Source of the DNA: CAZVCG01 sp964626265
GTDB taxonomy: Bacteria; Pseudomonadota; Alphaproteobacteria; UBA9219
DNA: 53,975 nucleotides
Reading direction: 5' to 3'
Assembly (NCBI GenBank): GCA_964626265.1
Contig: CAZVCG010000010.1
Span: 1 to 53,975, forward strand
Positions 8,077 through 16,058 of the stretch are shown here, one piece after another. The notes beneath the pieces are model-generated. The model saw only the letters and a program-made list of their open reading frames with translations, was not told the DNA's origin and did no database searches. A program made the position numbers and the translations under genes. Every line of letters starts with the position of its first letter. Position 1 is the stretch's first letter.

Positions 8077-11000
8077 TGCCTAAACGCACAGACATAAAAT
8101 CCATCTGCATCGTCGGAGCGGGGCCGATTGTCATCGGGCAGGCGTGCGAGTTTGATTATTCCGGCGTTCAGGCGTGCAAGGCTTTGCGGGCGGAGGGTTA
8201 CAAGATCATTTTGATCAATTCCAACCCGGCCACGATCATGACCGACCCCGAAGTGGCGGACGTGACCTACATCGAGCCGATTACGCCAGCGTTCGTGGCG
8301 AAGATTTTGGAAAAAGAGCGTCCGGACGCTTTGTTGCCGACGATGGGTGGGCAAACCGCGCTCAATACAGCGATGGCTCTGGCCAAAGACGGAACGCTCG
8401 ACCGATTGAACATCGAACTTATCGGCGCGAAGCGCGAGGCCATCGAAAAAGCCGAAGATCGTCTGCAGTTCCGGGATGCGATGACGAAGATCGGGTTGGC
8501 GACGCCGCGCAGCGCGATCGTGCATACGATGGATGAAGCTCAGAAGGCTTTGACAGAAGTCGGCCTGCCCGCAATTATCCGTCCGAGCTTTACGTTGGGC
8601 GGCACGGGCGGGGGCATCGCCTATAACAAAACCGAATACGCCGAGATCGTGGCGAGCGGCCTTGCGGCAAGCCCCGTCACCGAAGTTTTGATCGAAGAGT
8701 CCGTGCTTGGGTGGAAGGAGTACGAAACGGAAGTCGTGCGCGACAAGCACGACAACTGCATCATCGTCTGTTCCATCGAGAACGTCGATCCGATGGGCAT
8801 TCATACGGGCGACAGCGTCACCGTCGCGCCCGCGCTGACGCTGACGGACAAGGAATACCAGATTTTACGCAACGCCTCCATCGCCGTGTTGCGCGAAATC
8901 GGCGTGGATACTGGCGGGTCAAACGTCCAGTTCGCCATTAACCCGAAAGACGGCCGCATGGTGGTCATCGAGATGAATCCGCGCGTCAGCCGTTCATCGG
9001 CTCTGGCAAGCAAAGCCACGGGTTTTCCGATAGCCAAGGTCGCGGCGCGGCTTGCGGTGGGCTATACTCTGGACGAGCTGAAGAACGACATTACGGGCGT
9101 GACGCCCGCTTCGTTCGAGCCGACGATCGACTATGTCGTCACGAAAATTCCGCGCTTCGCGTTCGAGAAATTTCCCGGCACGGAGCCAACCTTGACCACC
9201 GCCATGAAATCGGTAGGCGAAGTGATGGCGATTGGCCGCACCTTTCAGGAATCGCTGCAAAAAGCGTTGCGCGGCCTCGAAACGGGCCTGATGGGGTTGA
9301 ACGAGATATGGGATGACGAAAAGGACGGCGACATCAACGCTTTACATGCGCGTTTGGCCAAACCGACACTGGATCGAATCTTGGTGATCGCCGACGCGTT
9401 GCGGCGCAGCATGTCGGTCGAGGAAATCCGCGATATCTGCAAATACGATACATGGTTCATCGAACAAATCGACGGTATCGTTAAGGCGGAACATGAAGTG
9501 AAGGGAAAAGGTCTGCCGCGCGACGCGGTAGGCTGGCAGCGTTTGAAATCCATGGGCTTCAGCGATCAGCGTTTAGCGCAATTGACGGGAAAGAAAGAGG
9601 CTGATGTCGCCGCCGCTCGCCGCAAGCTGCACATTTCGCCTGTATATAAGCGCATCGACACCTGCGCGGCTGAGTTCGCGTCGTTCACGCCTTACCTTTA
9701 TTCGACATATGAGGGCAACGGCTTAAACCCAGCGCAGTGCGAGGCTTTACCGTCCGACAAAAAGAAAGTGATCATTCTTGGTGGCGGCCCTAACCGCATC
9801 GGACAGGGGATCGAATTCGATTATTGTTGCGTTCATGCCGTGATGGCGTTGCGCGAGGCAGGCTATGAAGCCATCATGATTAACTGCAATCCGGAAACTG
9901 TATCGACAGACTACGATACCTCGGATCGGCTGTATTTCGAGCCGCTGACCGCCGAAGATGTCATTGAAATCGTGCGCGTGGAGCAACGCAAGGGCCAATT
10001 GCTCGGCGTGATGGTGCAGTTCGGCGGGCAAACGCCGCTCCGTTTGGCGGACGCGTTGCAAGAGGCGAAAATCCCGATCCTTGGGACTTCGCCGGATGCT
10101 ATCGACTTGGCCGAAGACCGTGAGCGTTTCCAGGTGCTTCTCAAAAAGTTGAAACTGAAACAACCCTCTAATGGCTTGGCGCGCAGCGCGGAAGAAGCCG
10201 AAAAAGTCGCCGCGCATATTGGGTATCCGGTCGTTATCAGACCATCCTATGTGCTAGGCGGACGCGCGATGGAGATCGTCCATAGCGTGGAAGGTCTGCG
10301 CCGCTACATTACGCATGCCGTGAACGTTTCCGGCAAAAATCCGGTGCTCATCGATTATTATTTGCAAGACGCCATAGAGGTAGACGTCGATGTCGTCGCC
10401 GATCGCGACGACGTGTTCGTGGCGGGCATCATGGAGCATATCGAAGAGGCGGGCATTCATTCCGGCGACAGCTCTTGCGCTTTGCCACCGCATTCGCTGC
10501 CTGCCGATATCGTCAAGGAAATCGGACGGCAGGCGGAAATGCTGGCGCGCGCCATCGGCGTCGTCGGCCTTATGAACGTGCAATTCGCCGTCAAGGACGG
10601 CGAAGTCTATATCCTCGAAGTCAATCCCCGTGCGAGCCGCACGGTGCCGTTCGTCGCAAAAGCTATCGGCGTGCCGATAGCAAAGCTGGCTGCCCGCGTC
10701 ATGGCTGGCGAGAAATTAGCGGCCATGCATACCAAACGAGCATCTGATCGTCCTTCGGAACGTATCGCCGTCAAGACGCCCGTTTTTCCGTTCGCGCGTT
10801 TTCCGGGTGTGGACATCGTGCTTGGTCCGGAAATGAAATCGACCGGCGAAGTTATGGGGTTAGACCGCGATTTCGCGCGCGCCTTTGCCAAGGCGCAACT
10901 CGGCGCAGGGTTAAAGTTGCCCCAGAAAGGCACGTGTTTTTTGTCGGTGAAAGATCGCGACAAGGCCGCCATGATCGAGATTGCGCGGAAACTCATCGCG

Positions 11001-11375
11001 TTGGGCTTCGATTTAATCGCAACCGACGGAACCGCCGCCGCGCTGCAAGCCGCGGACGTGCCCGTTAAGCGTGTAAACAAGGTTTATCAGGGCCAGCCGC
11101 ACATCGTCGATGCGATGATTAACGGTGAAGTCGATCTTATGATGAACACCACAGCCTCCGGCGCGCAAACGCTTGCGGACAGTTTCAGCCTTCGCCGTAC
11201 GGCCCTTATGCAGGGAATCCCGCATTACACGACAATTCCAGGCGCAAAAGCGGCCGTCGAGGCCATTGCCGCGCTGCAAACAGGCGCACTTGAAGTTACA
11301 TCCCTCCAGTCGTATCTTAGACAGAACGACAGGGATGAGACGCCGGCAGAAAAACGCGCGGCAGCGAAAGCCTGA
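8076..11375 (+). CDS. carB: Carbamoyl-phosphate synthase, large subunit
   Basis: Makes carbamoyl phosphate from bicarbonate, two ATP and ammonia channelled from CarA. At 1099 residues it is of normal length, perhaps slightly long. It shows two homologous ATP-grasp halves: the first opens with KSICIVGAGPIVIGQACEFD and the second with KVIILGGGPNRIGQGIEFDY. Both have metal/ATP-binding stretches (VIEMNPRVSRSSALASKATG and ILEVNPRASRTVPFVAKAIG). An oligomerisation domain lies between them, and a C-terminal MGS-like allosteric domain begins around residue 945. The ATG overlaps the carA stop. A probable terminator follows. Confidence 0.98.
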   Translation: MPKRTDIKSICIVGAGPIVIGQACEFDYSGVQACKALRAEGYKIILINSNPATIMTDPEVADVTYIEPITPAFVAKILEKERPDALLPTMGGQTALNTAMALAKDGTLDRLNIELIGAKREAIEKAEDRLQFRDAMTKIGLATPRSAIVHTMDEAQKALTEVGLPAIIRPSFTLGGTGGGIAYNKTEYAEIVASGLAASPVTEVLIEESVLGWKEYETEVVRDKHDNCIIVCSIENVDPMGIHTGDSVTVAPALTLTDKEYQILRNASIAVLREIGVDTGGSNVQFAINPKDGRMVVIEMNPRVSRSSALASKATGFPIAKVAARLAVGYTLDELKNDITGVTPASFEPTIDYVVTKIPRFAFEKFPGTEPTLTTAMKSVGEVMAIGRTFQESLQKALRGLETGLMGLNEIWDDEKDGDINALHARLAKPTLDRILVIADALRRSMSVEEIRDICKYDTWFIEQIDGIVKAEHEVKGKGLPRDAVGWQRLKSMGFSDQRLAQLTGKKEADVAAARRKLHISPVYKRIDTCAAEFASFTPYLYSTYEGNGLNPAQCEALPSDKKKVIILGGGPNRIGQGIEFDYCCVHAVMALREAGYEAIMINCNPETVSTDYDTSDRLYFEPLTAEDVIEIVRVEQRKGQLLGVMVQFGGQTPLRLADALQEAKIPILGTSPDAIDLAEDRERFQVLLKKLKLKQPSNGLARSAEEAEKVAAHIGYPVVIRPSYVLGGRAMEIVHSVEGLRRYITHAVNVSGKNPVLIDYYLQDAIEVDVDVVADRDDVFVAGIMEHIEEAGIHSGDSSCALPPHSLPADIVKEIGRQAEMLARAIGVVGLMNVQFAVKDGEVYILEVNPRASRTVPFVAKAIGVPIAKLAARVMAGEKLAAMHTKRASDRPSERIAVKTPVFPFARFPGVDIVLGPEMKSTGEVMGLDRDFARAFAKAQLGAGLKLPQKGTCFLSVKDRDKAAMIEIARKLIALGFDLIATDGTAAALQAADVPVKRVNKVYQGQPHIVDAMINGEVDLMMNTTASGAQTLADSFSLRRTALMQGIPHYTTIPGAKAAVEAIAALQTGALEVTSLQSYLRQNDRDETPAEKRAAAKA

Positions 11376-11397
11376 AAACTGACTCACAGAAGATAAA

Positions 11398-11432
11398 CCC
11401 GGAAGTTTCCGCTTTCGGGAAGGTGTTTTTTT
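11398..11432 (+). terminator. Probable rho-independent terminator of carAB
   Basis: CCCGGAAG (11398-11405) pairs with CTTTCGGG (11412-11419) with one G-T wobble, loop TTTCCG. A run of seven T at 11426-11432 follows after 6 nt. It lies 22 bp past the carB stop and before greA. Confidence 0.6.
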
Positions 11433-11488
11433 GGAAACGGACCAAGTTCGCTTAACAGCGAAACGGACAAGCTAAGCGTAGGTGTAAA

Positions 11489-11965
11489 ATGACAGATAAA
11501 ATTCCTATGACACTCCCTGGCTATCAGCGTCTAGAGGAAGAATTGAAACACCTCAAATCCGTAGAAAGGCCTGCGATTATCAAGGCCATTTCCGAAGCGC
11601 GCGAACACGGCGATTTGTCCGAAAACGCCGAATATCACGCCGCGCGCGAACGCCAGAGCTTTGTTGAAGGCCGTATCCTTGAGTTGGAAGACAAAATCGG
11701 CCGTGCCGACGTCATTGACGTTTCAAAAATGAATGGCGACATCGTCAAGTTCGGCGCGACGGTGACGCTTGTTGACGAAGACACGGACGAAGAAGTCCGT
11801 TACCAGATTGTGGGCGAGGACGAATCGGACATCAAGTCGGGTCTGCTCTCGATCACGTCGCCTTTGGCGCGTGCCCTGATCGGTAAGGGCGTAGAGGATA
11901 GCGTGGAAGTGGCAACGCCAAAAGGCGCAAAATCTTATGAAATTATCAGGGTTGCATATAAGTGA
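11489..11965 (+). CDS. greA: Transcription elongation factor GreA
   Basis: Binds the RNA polymerase secondary channel and stimulates cleavage of backtracked transcripts. The 158 residues match the family length. The N-terminal coiled coil contains SEAREHGDLSENAEYHAARE with the conserved acidic tip residues, and the C-terminal FKBP-like domain ends with SPLARALIGKGVEDSVEV. An AGGTG lies 7 bp before the ATG. GreA downstream of carB is a conserved alphaproteobacterial neighbourhood, but the terminator suggests separate transcription here. Confidence 0.97.
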   Translation: MTDKIPMTLPGYQRLEEELKHLKSVERPAIIKAISEAREHGDLSENAEYHAARERQSFVEGRILELEDKIGRADVIDVSKMNGDIVKFGATVTLVDEDTDEEVRYQIVGEDESDIKSGLLSITSPLARALIGKGVEDSVEVATPKGAKSYEIIRVAYK

Positions 11966-12032
11966 TGGGGGCAAGCGTTAAGTCCGATTAATCTTGTTCC
12001 CTTGATGGCCGAGTGCTAAATGCAGTCCGGTC

Positions 12033-12650
12033 ATGCATGAAGTCTTAAGACTTATCAACGAATATCACGAGTGGTTTTATCTAATCACGTTCGTGTGGAC
12101 GGCGCTGGAAGGCGAGACCTTTGTCATATTCGCTGCTCTGGCGGCGCAGCGCGGATTTCTTAATATTTGGCTGCTTTTTTCGGCAGCATGGTTCGGCAGC
12201 TTTTTCGGCGACCAGGTTTTTTTCTTTCTGGGCCGCTATTACGGCACCCGCATTCTTGCGCGATTTCCCAAGATAAAGCCGAAAACGGATAAAGCCCTTA
12301 AGGCGCTCGAGAAATATCACGTCGCATTCATTCTTTCGTACCGATTTATGTACGGCATCCGCAACGTGAGCGGCATTACCGTCGGGTTGAGCAGCCTGTC
12401 GTGGCGGCGGTTTGCTGCGCTTAACTTGACGGCGGCGTTTATCTGGGCCGCAGCGTTTTGTGGAGCTGGATATTATTTCGGCAACGTCATTCAGCATTTA
12501 GGCCGGAAAAAAGAGGAGATTGTTACGTATAGCGTACGCGAAGTGACCCTTACGGGACTTGGTCTTTTTGCCCTACTTATCCTTATGCGTACGGGCTTTA
12601 AATGGTTGCAGAAGCGAAAATTAGGCCTCGATATTGATACGCCAACGTAA
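12033..12650 (+). CDS. DedA family (SNARE-associated/VTT domain) membrane protein
   Basis: Inner-membrane protein of 205 residues. DedA proteins are implicated in membrane homeostasis and flipping of undecaprenyl-phosphate or phospholipid carriers; the substrate here is unknown. Visible features are hydrophobic segments around residues 15-60, the family GSFFGDQVFFFLGRYYG motif near residue 60-75, and RFMYGIRNVSGITVGLSSLSWRRFAALN in the middle with the conserved Arg and Gly. Membrane segments follow near 135-155 and 170-190. The C-terminus is short and charged. It stands alone between greA and acpP, about 65 bp after greA. Confidence 0.9.
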   Translation: MHEVLRLINEYHEWFYLITFVWTALEGETFVIFAALAAQRGFLNIWLLFSAAWFGSFFGDQVFFFLGRYYGTRILARFPKIKPKTDKALKALEKYHVAFILSYRFMYGIRNVSGITVGLSSLSWRRFAALNLTAAFIWAAAFCGAGYYFGNVIQHLGRKKEEIVTYSVREVTLTGLGLFALLILMRTGFKWLQKRKLGLDIDTPT

Positions 12651-12890
12651 CCATCTAACACATTGAAATAAATGGGAAATATTGTTATTCTTTGCGGCAT
12701 TTCAAGGTTATTCGCGAAAAAAGAGGGCATTTCCGGTTAAATTTCTGGACACACGCCCGTGGCCATAATAGAGAGATGCCTTCCTGACAGGGCGATTCCA
12801 AGCATATAGCTGGTAGGCCCGGGGCTGCGCCCATTGAGCGTTTGCCTGTCGAATAAATTTATCGGTCAACAACAGAAGGCTGGACACATC

Positions 12891-13133
12891 ATGAGTGATA
12901 TCGCTGAACGCGTGAAGAAAATTGTCGTCGAACATCTGGGCGTCGATGCCGCCAAGGTGACGGACAACGCGAGCTTTGTCGACGATCTTGGGGCGGATAG
13001 CCTTGACCGCGTTGAACTCGTTATGGCCTTTGAAGAAGAATTCGGAATCGAAATCCCCGATGATGCCGCAGAGAAGATCGGCACCGTCAAGGATGCGATC
13101 GATTTCATCAATCAGAAAAAAGCGGCCGCCTAA
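12891..13133 (+). CDS. acpP: Acyl carrier protein
   Basis: Carries growing acyl chains on a 4'-phosphopantetheine arm in fatty acid synthesis. The 80-residue acidic protein has the attachment serine in DLGADSLDRVE (Ser37) and the helix VMAFEEEFGIEIPDDAAEKI. The ATG at 12891 gives the classical start SDIAERVKKIV. Open frame continues 19 codons upstream but is not conserved. It is followed 81 bp later by fabF, the standard pairing. The 240 bp upstream contain a plausible CATAAT -10 near 12765 but no convincing -35. Confidence 0.98.
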   Translation: MSDIAERVKKIVVEHLGVDAAKVTDNASFVDDLGADSLDRVELVMAFEEEFGIEIPDDAAEKIGTVKDAIDFINQKKAAA

Positions 13134-13214
13134 GGGCTTTTTGATTAGGGCTTGCGGGAACGCTTAGACAAGGTATTCTTGCCGGGTTCGTATCCCCTGT
13201 TCTATTCTGCTAAT

Positions 13215-14474
13215 ATGCGCCGCGTCGTCGTCACAGGATTGGGAATGGTTTCGCCGCTCGGGCAAGGGGTGGGCGTCAATTGGCGCCGTTTGACTGCTTC
13301 CGAGAACGGCTTTGGCCGCATTACCTATTTCGATGCGTCTGATCTCACTTGCCAGATTGCCGGGCAGGTGCCGCGCGGCGATGAGCCGGGCCAGTTCAAT
13401 CCCGATAAGTACATCGAGCCCAAAGATCAGAAGAAAATGGACAACTTCATCCATTTCGCCATGGCGGCGACGGATGAGGCTGTTCAGGACAGCGGCTATA
13501 CGCCGCCGAATGACGAGGCGCGCGAACGCGCGGGCGTGTTGATCGGCTCGGGCATCGGCGGCCTAAACGAAATCTACGAAACGTCCCTTATCCTGCATGA
13601 AAAAGGGCCGAGGCGCGTTTCACCGTTCTTTATACCCCGCTGTTTGATTAACTTGGCTTCCGGTCAGGTGTCCATCAAGCACGGCTGGCGGGGACCGAAC
13701 CATTCTGTGGTTACCGCTTGCGCGACGGGAACGCACGCTATCGGCGATGCGGCGCGTTTGATTATGCTGGGAGACGCTGACGTCATGATCGCGGGCGGCG
13801 CGGAAGCCGCGATTTGCCGGATCGGCATGGCGGGTTTTTGCGCGGTGCGCGCGCTGGCCACGAAGTTCAATGACGATCCTTCGAAAGGTTCCCGTCCCTT
13901 CGACGTTGATCGTGACGGCTTCGTCATGGGCGAGGGCGCAGGCATTGTAATATTGGAAGAATACGAACACGCCAAAAAGCGCGGGGCGAAGATTTACGGC
14001 GAACTAATCGGCTATGGCCTGTCTGGTGATGCCTATCACATGACGGCGCCAGCCGAGGACGGCAACGGCGGATTCAGGGCTATGCAGGGCGCGTTCCGCA
14101 ACGCGGGCATCGCGCCGGACTCAGTCGATTACGTCAACGCGCATGGCACATCAACGCCGTTGGGTGACGAAATCGAGGTCAAGGCCGTCAAACGTCTGTT
14201 CGGCAGCGCGGCCGAAAAGACGATGATGTCGTCCACCAAGTCGGCCATAGGGCATTTGCTCGGCGCGGCCGGGGCAGTGGAAGCCATCTACTGCATCAAG
14301 GCAATGGAAACAGGTATCGTGCCGCCGACGCTGAACCTCGATAACGTTTCCGAGGATTGCAAGGGCATCGATCTTGTGCCGCACAAGGCCAAGGAGAAGA
14401 AGGTCAACGTCACGTTGTCGAACTCGTTCGGCTTCGGCGGAACCAACGCCAGCCTGATTTTCAGGAAAGTTTGA
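13215..14474 (+). CDS. fabF: 3-oxoacyl-[acyl-carrier-protein] synthase II (FabF)
   Basis: Condenses malonyl-ACP with acyl-ACP in chain elongation. From the ATG at 13215 (MRRVVVTGLGMVSPLG) it is 419 residues, the usual size. The thiolase-fold catalytic triad is complete: Cys169 (TACATGT), His310 (NAHGTSTPLGD) and His347 (SAIGHLLGAAGA). The C-terminus NSFGFGGTNASLIF is diagnostic. An upstream extension to 13152 is open but not conserved. It is likely co-transcribed with acpP. Confidence 0.97.
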   Translation: MRRVVVTGLGMVSPLGQGVGVNWRRLTASENGFGRITYFDASDLTCQIAGQVPRGDEPGQFNPDKYIEPKDQKKMDNFIHFAMAATDEAVQDSGYTPPNDEARERAGVLIGSGIGGLNEIYETSLILHEKGPRRVSPFFIPRCLINLASGQVSIKHGWRGPNHSVVTACATGTHAIGDAARLIMLGDADVMIAGGAEAAICRIGMAGFCAVRALATKFNDDPSKGSRPFDVDRDGFVMGEGAGIVILEEYEHAKKRGAKIYGELIGYGLSGDAYHMTAPAEDGNGGFRAMQGAFRNAGIAPDSVDYVNAHGTSTPLGDEIEVKAVKRLFGSAAEKTMMSSTKSAIGHLLGAAGAVEAIYCIKAMETGIVPPTLNLDNVSEDCKGIDLVPHKAKEKKVNVTLSNSFGFGGTNASLIFRKV

Positions 14475-14486
14475 TAGATACTTTTG

Positions 14487-14579
14487 TTTCATGAAAGCGA
14501 GAATCCGGCGGTTCGTGTCTGCGGGCCGAATGACTTATATGCTCGCTATCGCTCGCGCTGGATCCCCGTTTTCACGAAG
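14487..14579. repeat. Imperfect inverted repeat flanking a short spacer, upstream of lysA
   Basis: The left arm 14487-14510 begins TTTCATGAAAGCGAGAATCC. Its reverse complement matches the right arm 14556-14579 (CGCTGGATCCCCG... TTTTCACGAAG) with few mismatches over 24 bp. The spacer includes GCTCGCTATCGCTCGCGC. Such palindromes carrying CTGGATCCCCG are a common type of dispersed intergenic repeat in proteobacteria. It lies between the fabF stop and lysA. Confidence 0.65.
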
Positions 14580-14653
14580 ATGACGCCCCTTGCATAGGAT
14601 TATGGCTTAATTCTAGGATGTTCGTCTCATGAGCTTAACGGAGTTCCATTATC

Positions 14654-15925
14654 ATGAACAGTTTGGAAAAGCTAAACAGCCCCGTCAGGTTGGCGGACGG
14701 AAAGTACCGGATTCAGAATCAGGATTTGATGACGATTTGCGAGAAATATGAAACGCCGTTTTTCATCTATGACGTGAACACCGTTCTTGACCGTTATAAG
14801 GGGTTAAGCAAGTTTTTTACTTGGCCGAAGACATTCATGCTTTACGCGATGAAGGCCAATTATAATCTGGATATACTTAAAGCTCTGAGGGATGAAAACG
14901 CGATGCTCGACGTAGTTAGTCCGGGTGAGGTGATACTTGTTCGGAAGCTTGGGTACGACAAATCGCGATTGCTTTACACAGCAAACAACATGACGACAGA
15001 CGAAATGCGCCAGGTTCATGAGATGGGCGTATTATTTAACATCGACTCGATATCGGGGTTGAAGAGATATGGCGAGATGGCGACAGGCAGCGACGTGTGC
15101 TTGCGCTTTAACTCCGATGTCGAGGCTGGCGAGCATGAAAAAGTCATGACGGGCGGCGATAAGACGAAATTTGGCCTTAGGCTTGAAGATGCGACGCAGG
15201 TCAAGGCGATTTGCGATCAATATAAGCTGAACGTCATTGGCCTGCATGAACACACGGGAAGCGGAATCGCCGATGCGGATAAAGTCTGCGAAGGCATGCG
15301 TAACTTGCTCAGCATCGACGCGAAAAACCTGTTTCCCAACCTGCGTTTTGTGGACTTCGGAGGCGGTTTTAAAGTCGCCTATCATCCGGACGAAAAGAAA
15401 GTCGATTACGTCAAGCTCGGGGCGCAGATGTCGGACATCTTCAGGGATTTCTGCAAGAGCTACGGGCGCGACCTTGATTTATATTTTGAGCCGGGGAAGT
15501 ACGTTGTTGCGGAATCCGGCCTTTTGATTGTTCAGGTGAACACGATCAAGAACAACCGCGGCCTCTTGATCGCGGGGACAGACTCCGGCTTTCCACAGTT
15601 GATCCGCCCTGTTTTCTATGACGCCTATCATCACATTTTGAACGTTTCCAATCCTGCAGGGTCGGCCAAAACGTATGACGTCTGCGGCAACATTTGCGAG
15701 ACGGGCGACCAGTTCGCCAAGGACCGCTCGCTGCCGGAAATCCGCGAAGGCGATTATCTGGCAATCCTGAATGCAGGAGCCTACTGTTTTTCAATGGCTT
15801 CGATCTATAACCTGCGGCCTTTGCCTGCGGAAATCGTTATCCGCGACAATCAGGTCAAAGTATCCAGGCCCAAGATTACGCCTAGGAAGCTCGTGGAAGA
15901 AATTTACGCAGCATACGACGTTTAG
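14654..15925 (+). CDS. lysA: Diaminopimelate decarboxylase (LysA), Bacteroidetes-like type
   Basis: Fold-type III PLP enzyme that decarboxylates meso-diaminopimelate to lysine. Lys67 in YAMKANYN binds PLP. The substrate and cofactor motifs HEHTGSGI, FVDFGGGFKV, FEPGKYVVAESG, CGNICETGD and NAGAYCFSMASIYN are all present in order over 423 residues. The EPGK rather than EPGR motif, the phrase LIRPVFYDAYHHILN and the general wording of the C-terminal half resemble, from memory, LysA proteins of Bacteroidetes rather than typical alphaproteobacterial ones; this suggests, but does not prove, horizontal transfer. It is a single gene preceded by an inverted repeat. Related ornithine/arginine decarboxylases share the fold, but the CGxxCETGD motif favours LysA. 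Confidence 0.88.
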   Translation: MNSLEKLNSPVRLADGKYRIQNQDLMTICEKYETPFFIYDVNTVLDRYKGLSKFFTWPKTFMLYAMKANYNLDILKALRDENAMLDVVSPGEVILVRKLGYDKSRLLYTANNMTTDEMRQVHEMGVLFNIDSISGLKRYGEMATGSDVCLRFNSDVEAGEHEKVMTGGDKTKFGLRLEDATQVKAICDQYKLNVIGLHEHTGSGIADADKVCEGMRNLLSIDAKNLFPNLRFVDFGGGFKVAYHPDEKKVDYVKLGAQMSDIFRDFCKSYGRDLDLYFEPGKYVVAESGLLIVQVNTIKNNRGLLIAGTDSGFPQLIRPVFYDAYHHILNVSNPAGSAKTYDVCGNICETGDQFAKDRSLPEIREGDYLAILNAGAYCFSMASIYNLRPLPAEIVIRDNQVKVSRPKITPRKLVEEIYAAYDV

Positions 15926-16058
15926 AATCGTACTAGAAAAACAATTAAATCAATCGGCTAAGCGGATTGTCTTGCGCTTGATCATTGAGCGTAATTTAAA
16001 TCTTTATTCATTAGTGCCGATAGATAATCCACTTCTTATATAAATAGGGGTTTACGCC

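Noticed and set aside
8013..8804. Minus-strand open frame (263 codons) opposite carA/carB
   Set aside because: Lies entirely over conserved carA/carB sequence; composition is that of an antisense shadow.
11985..11998. TTAA-like pair between greA and the DedA gene
   Set aside because: The spacer is 6 nt, not the 7 required for a CtrA site.
14475..14653. Lysine riboswitch ahead of lysA
   Set aside because: The region is filled by the inverted repeat; none of the conserved lysine-riboswitch core is recognisable.
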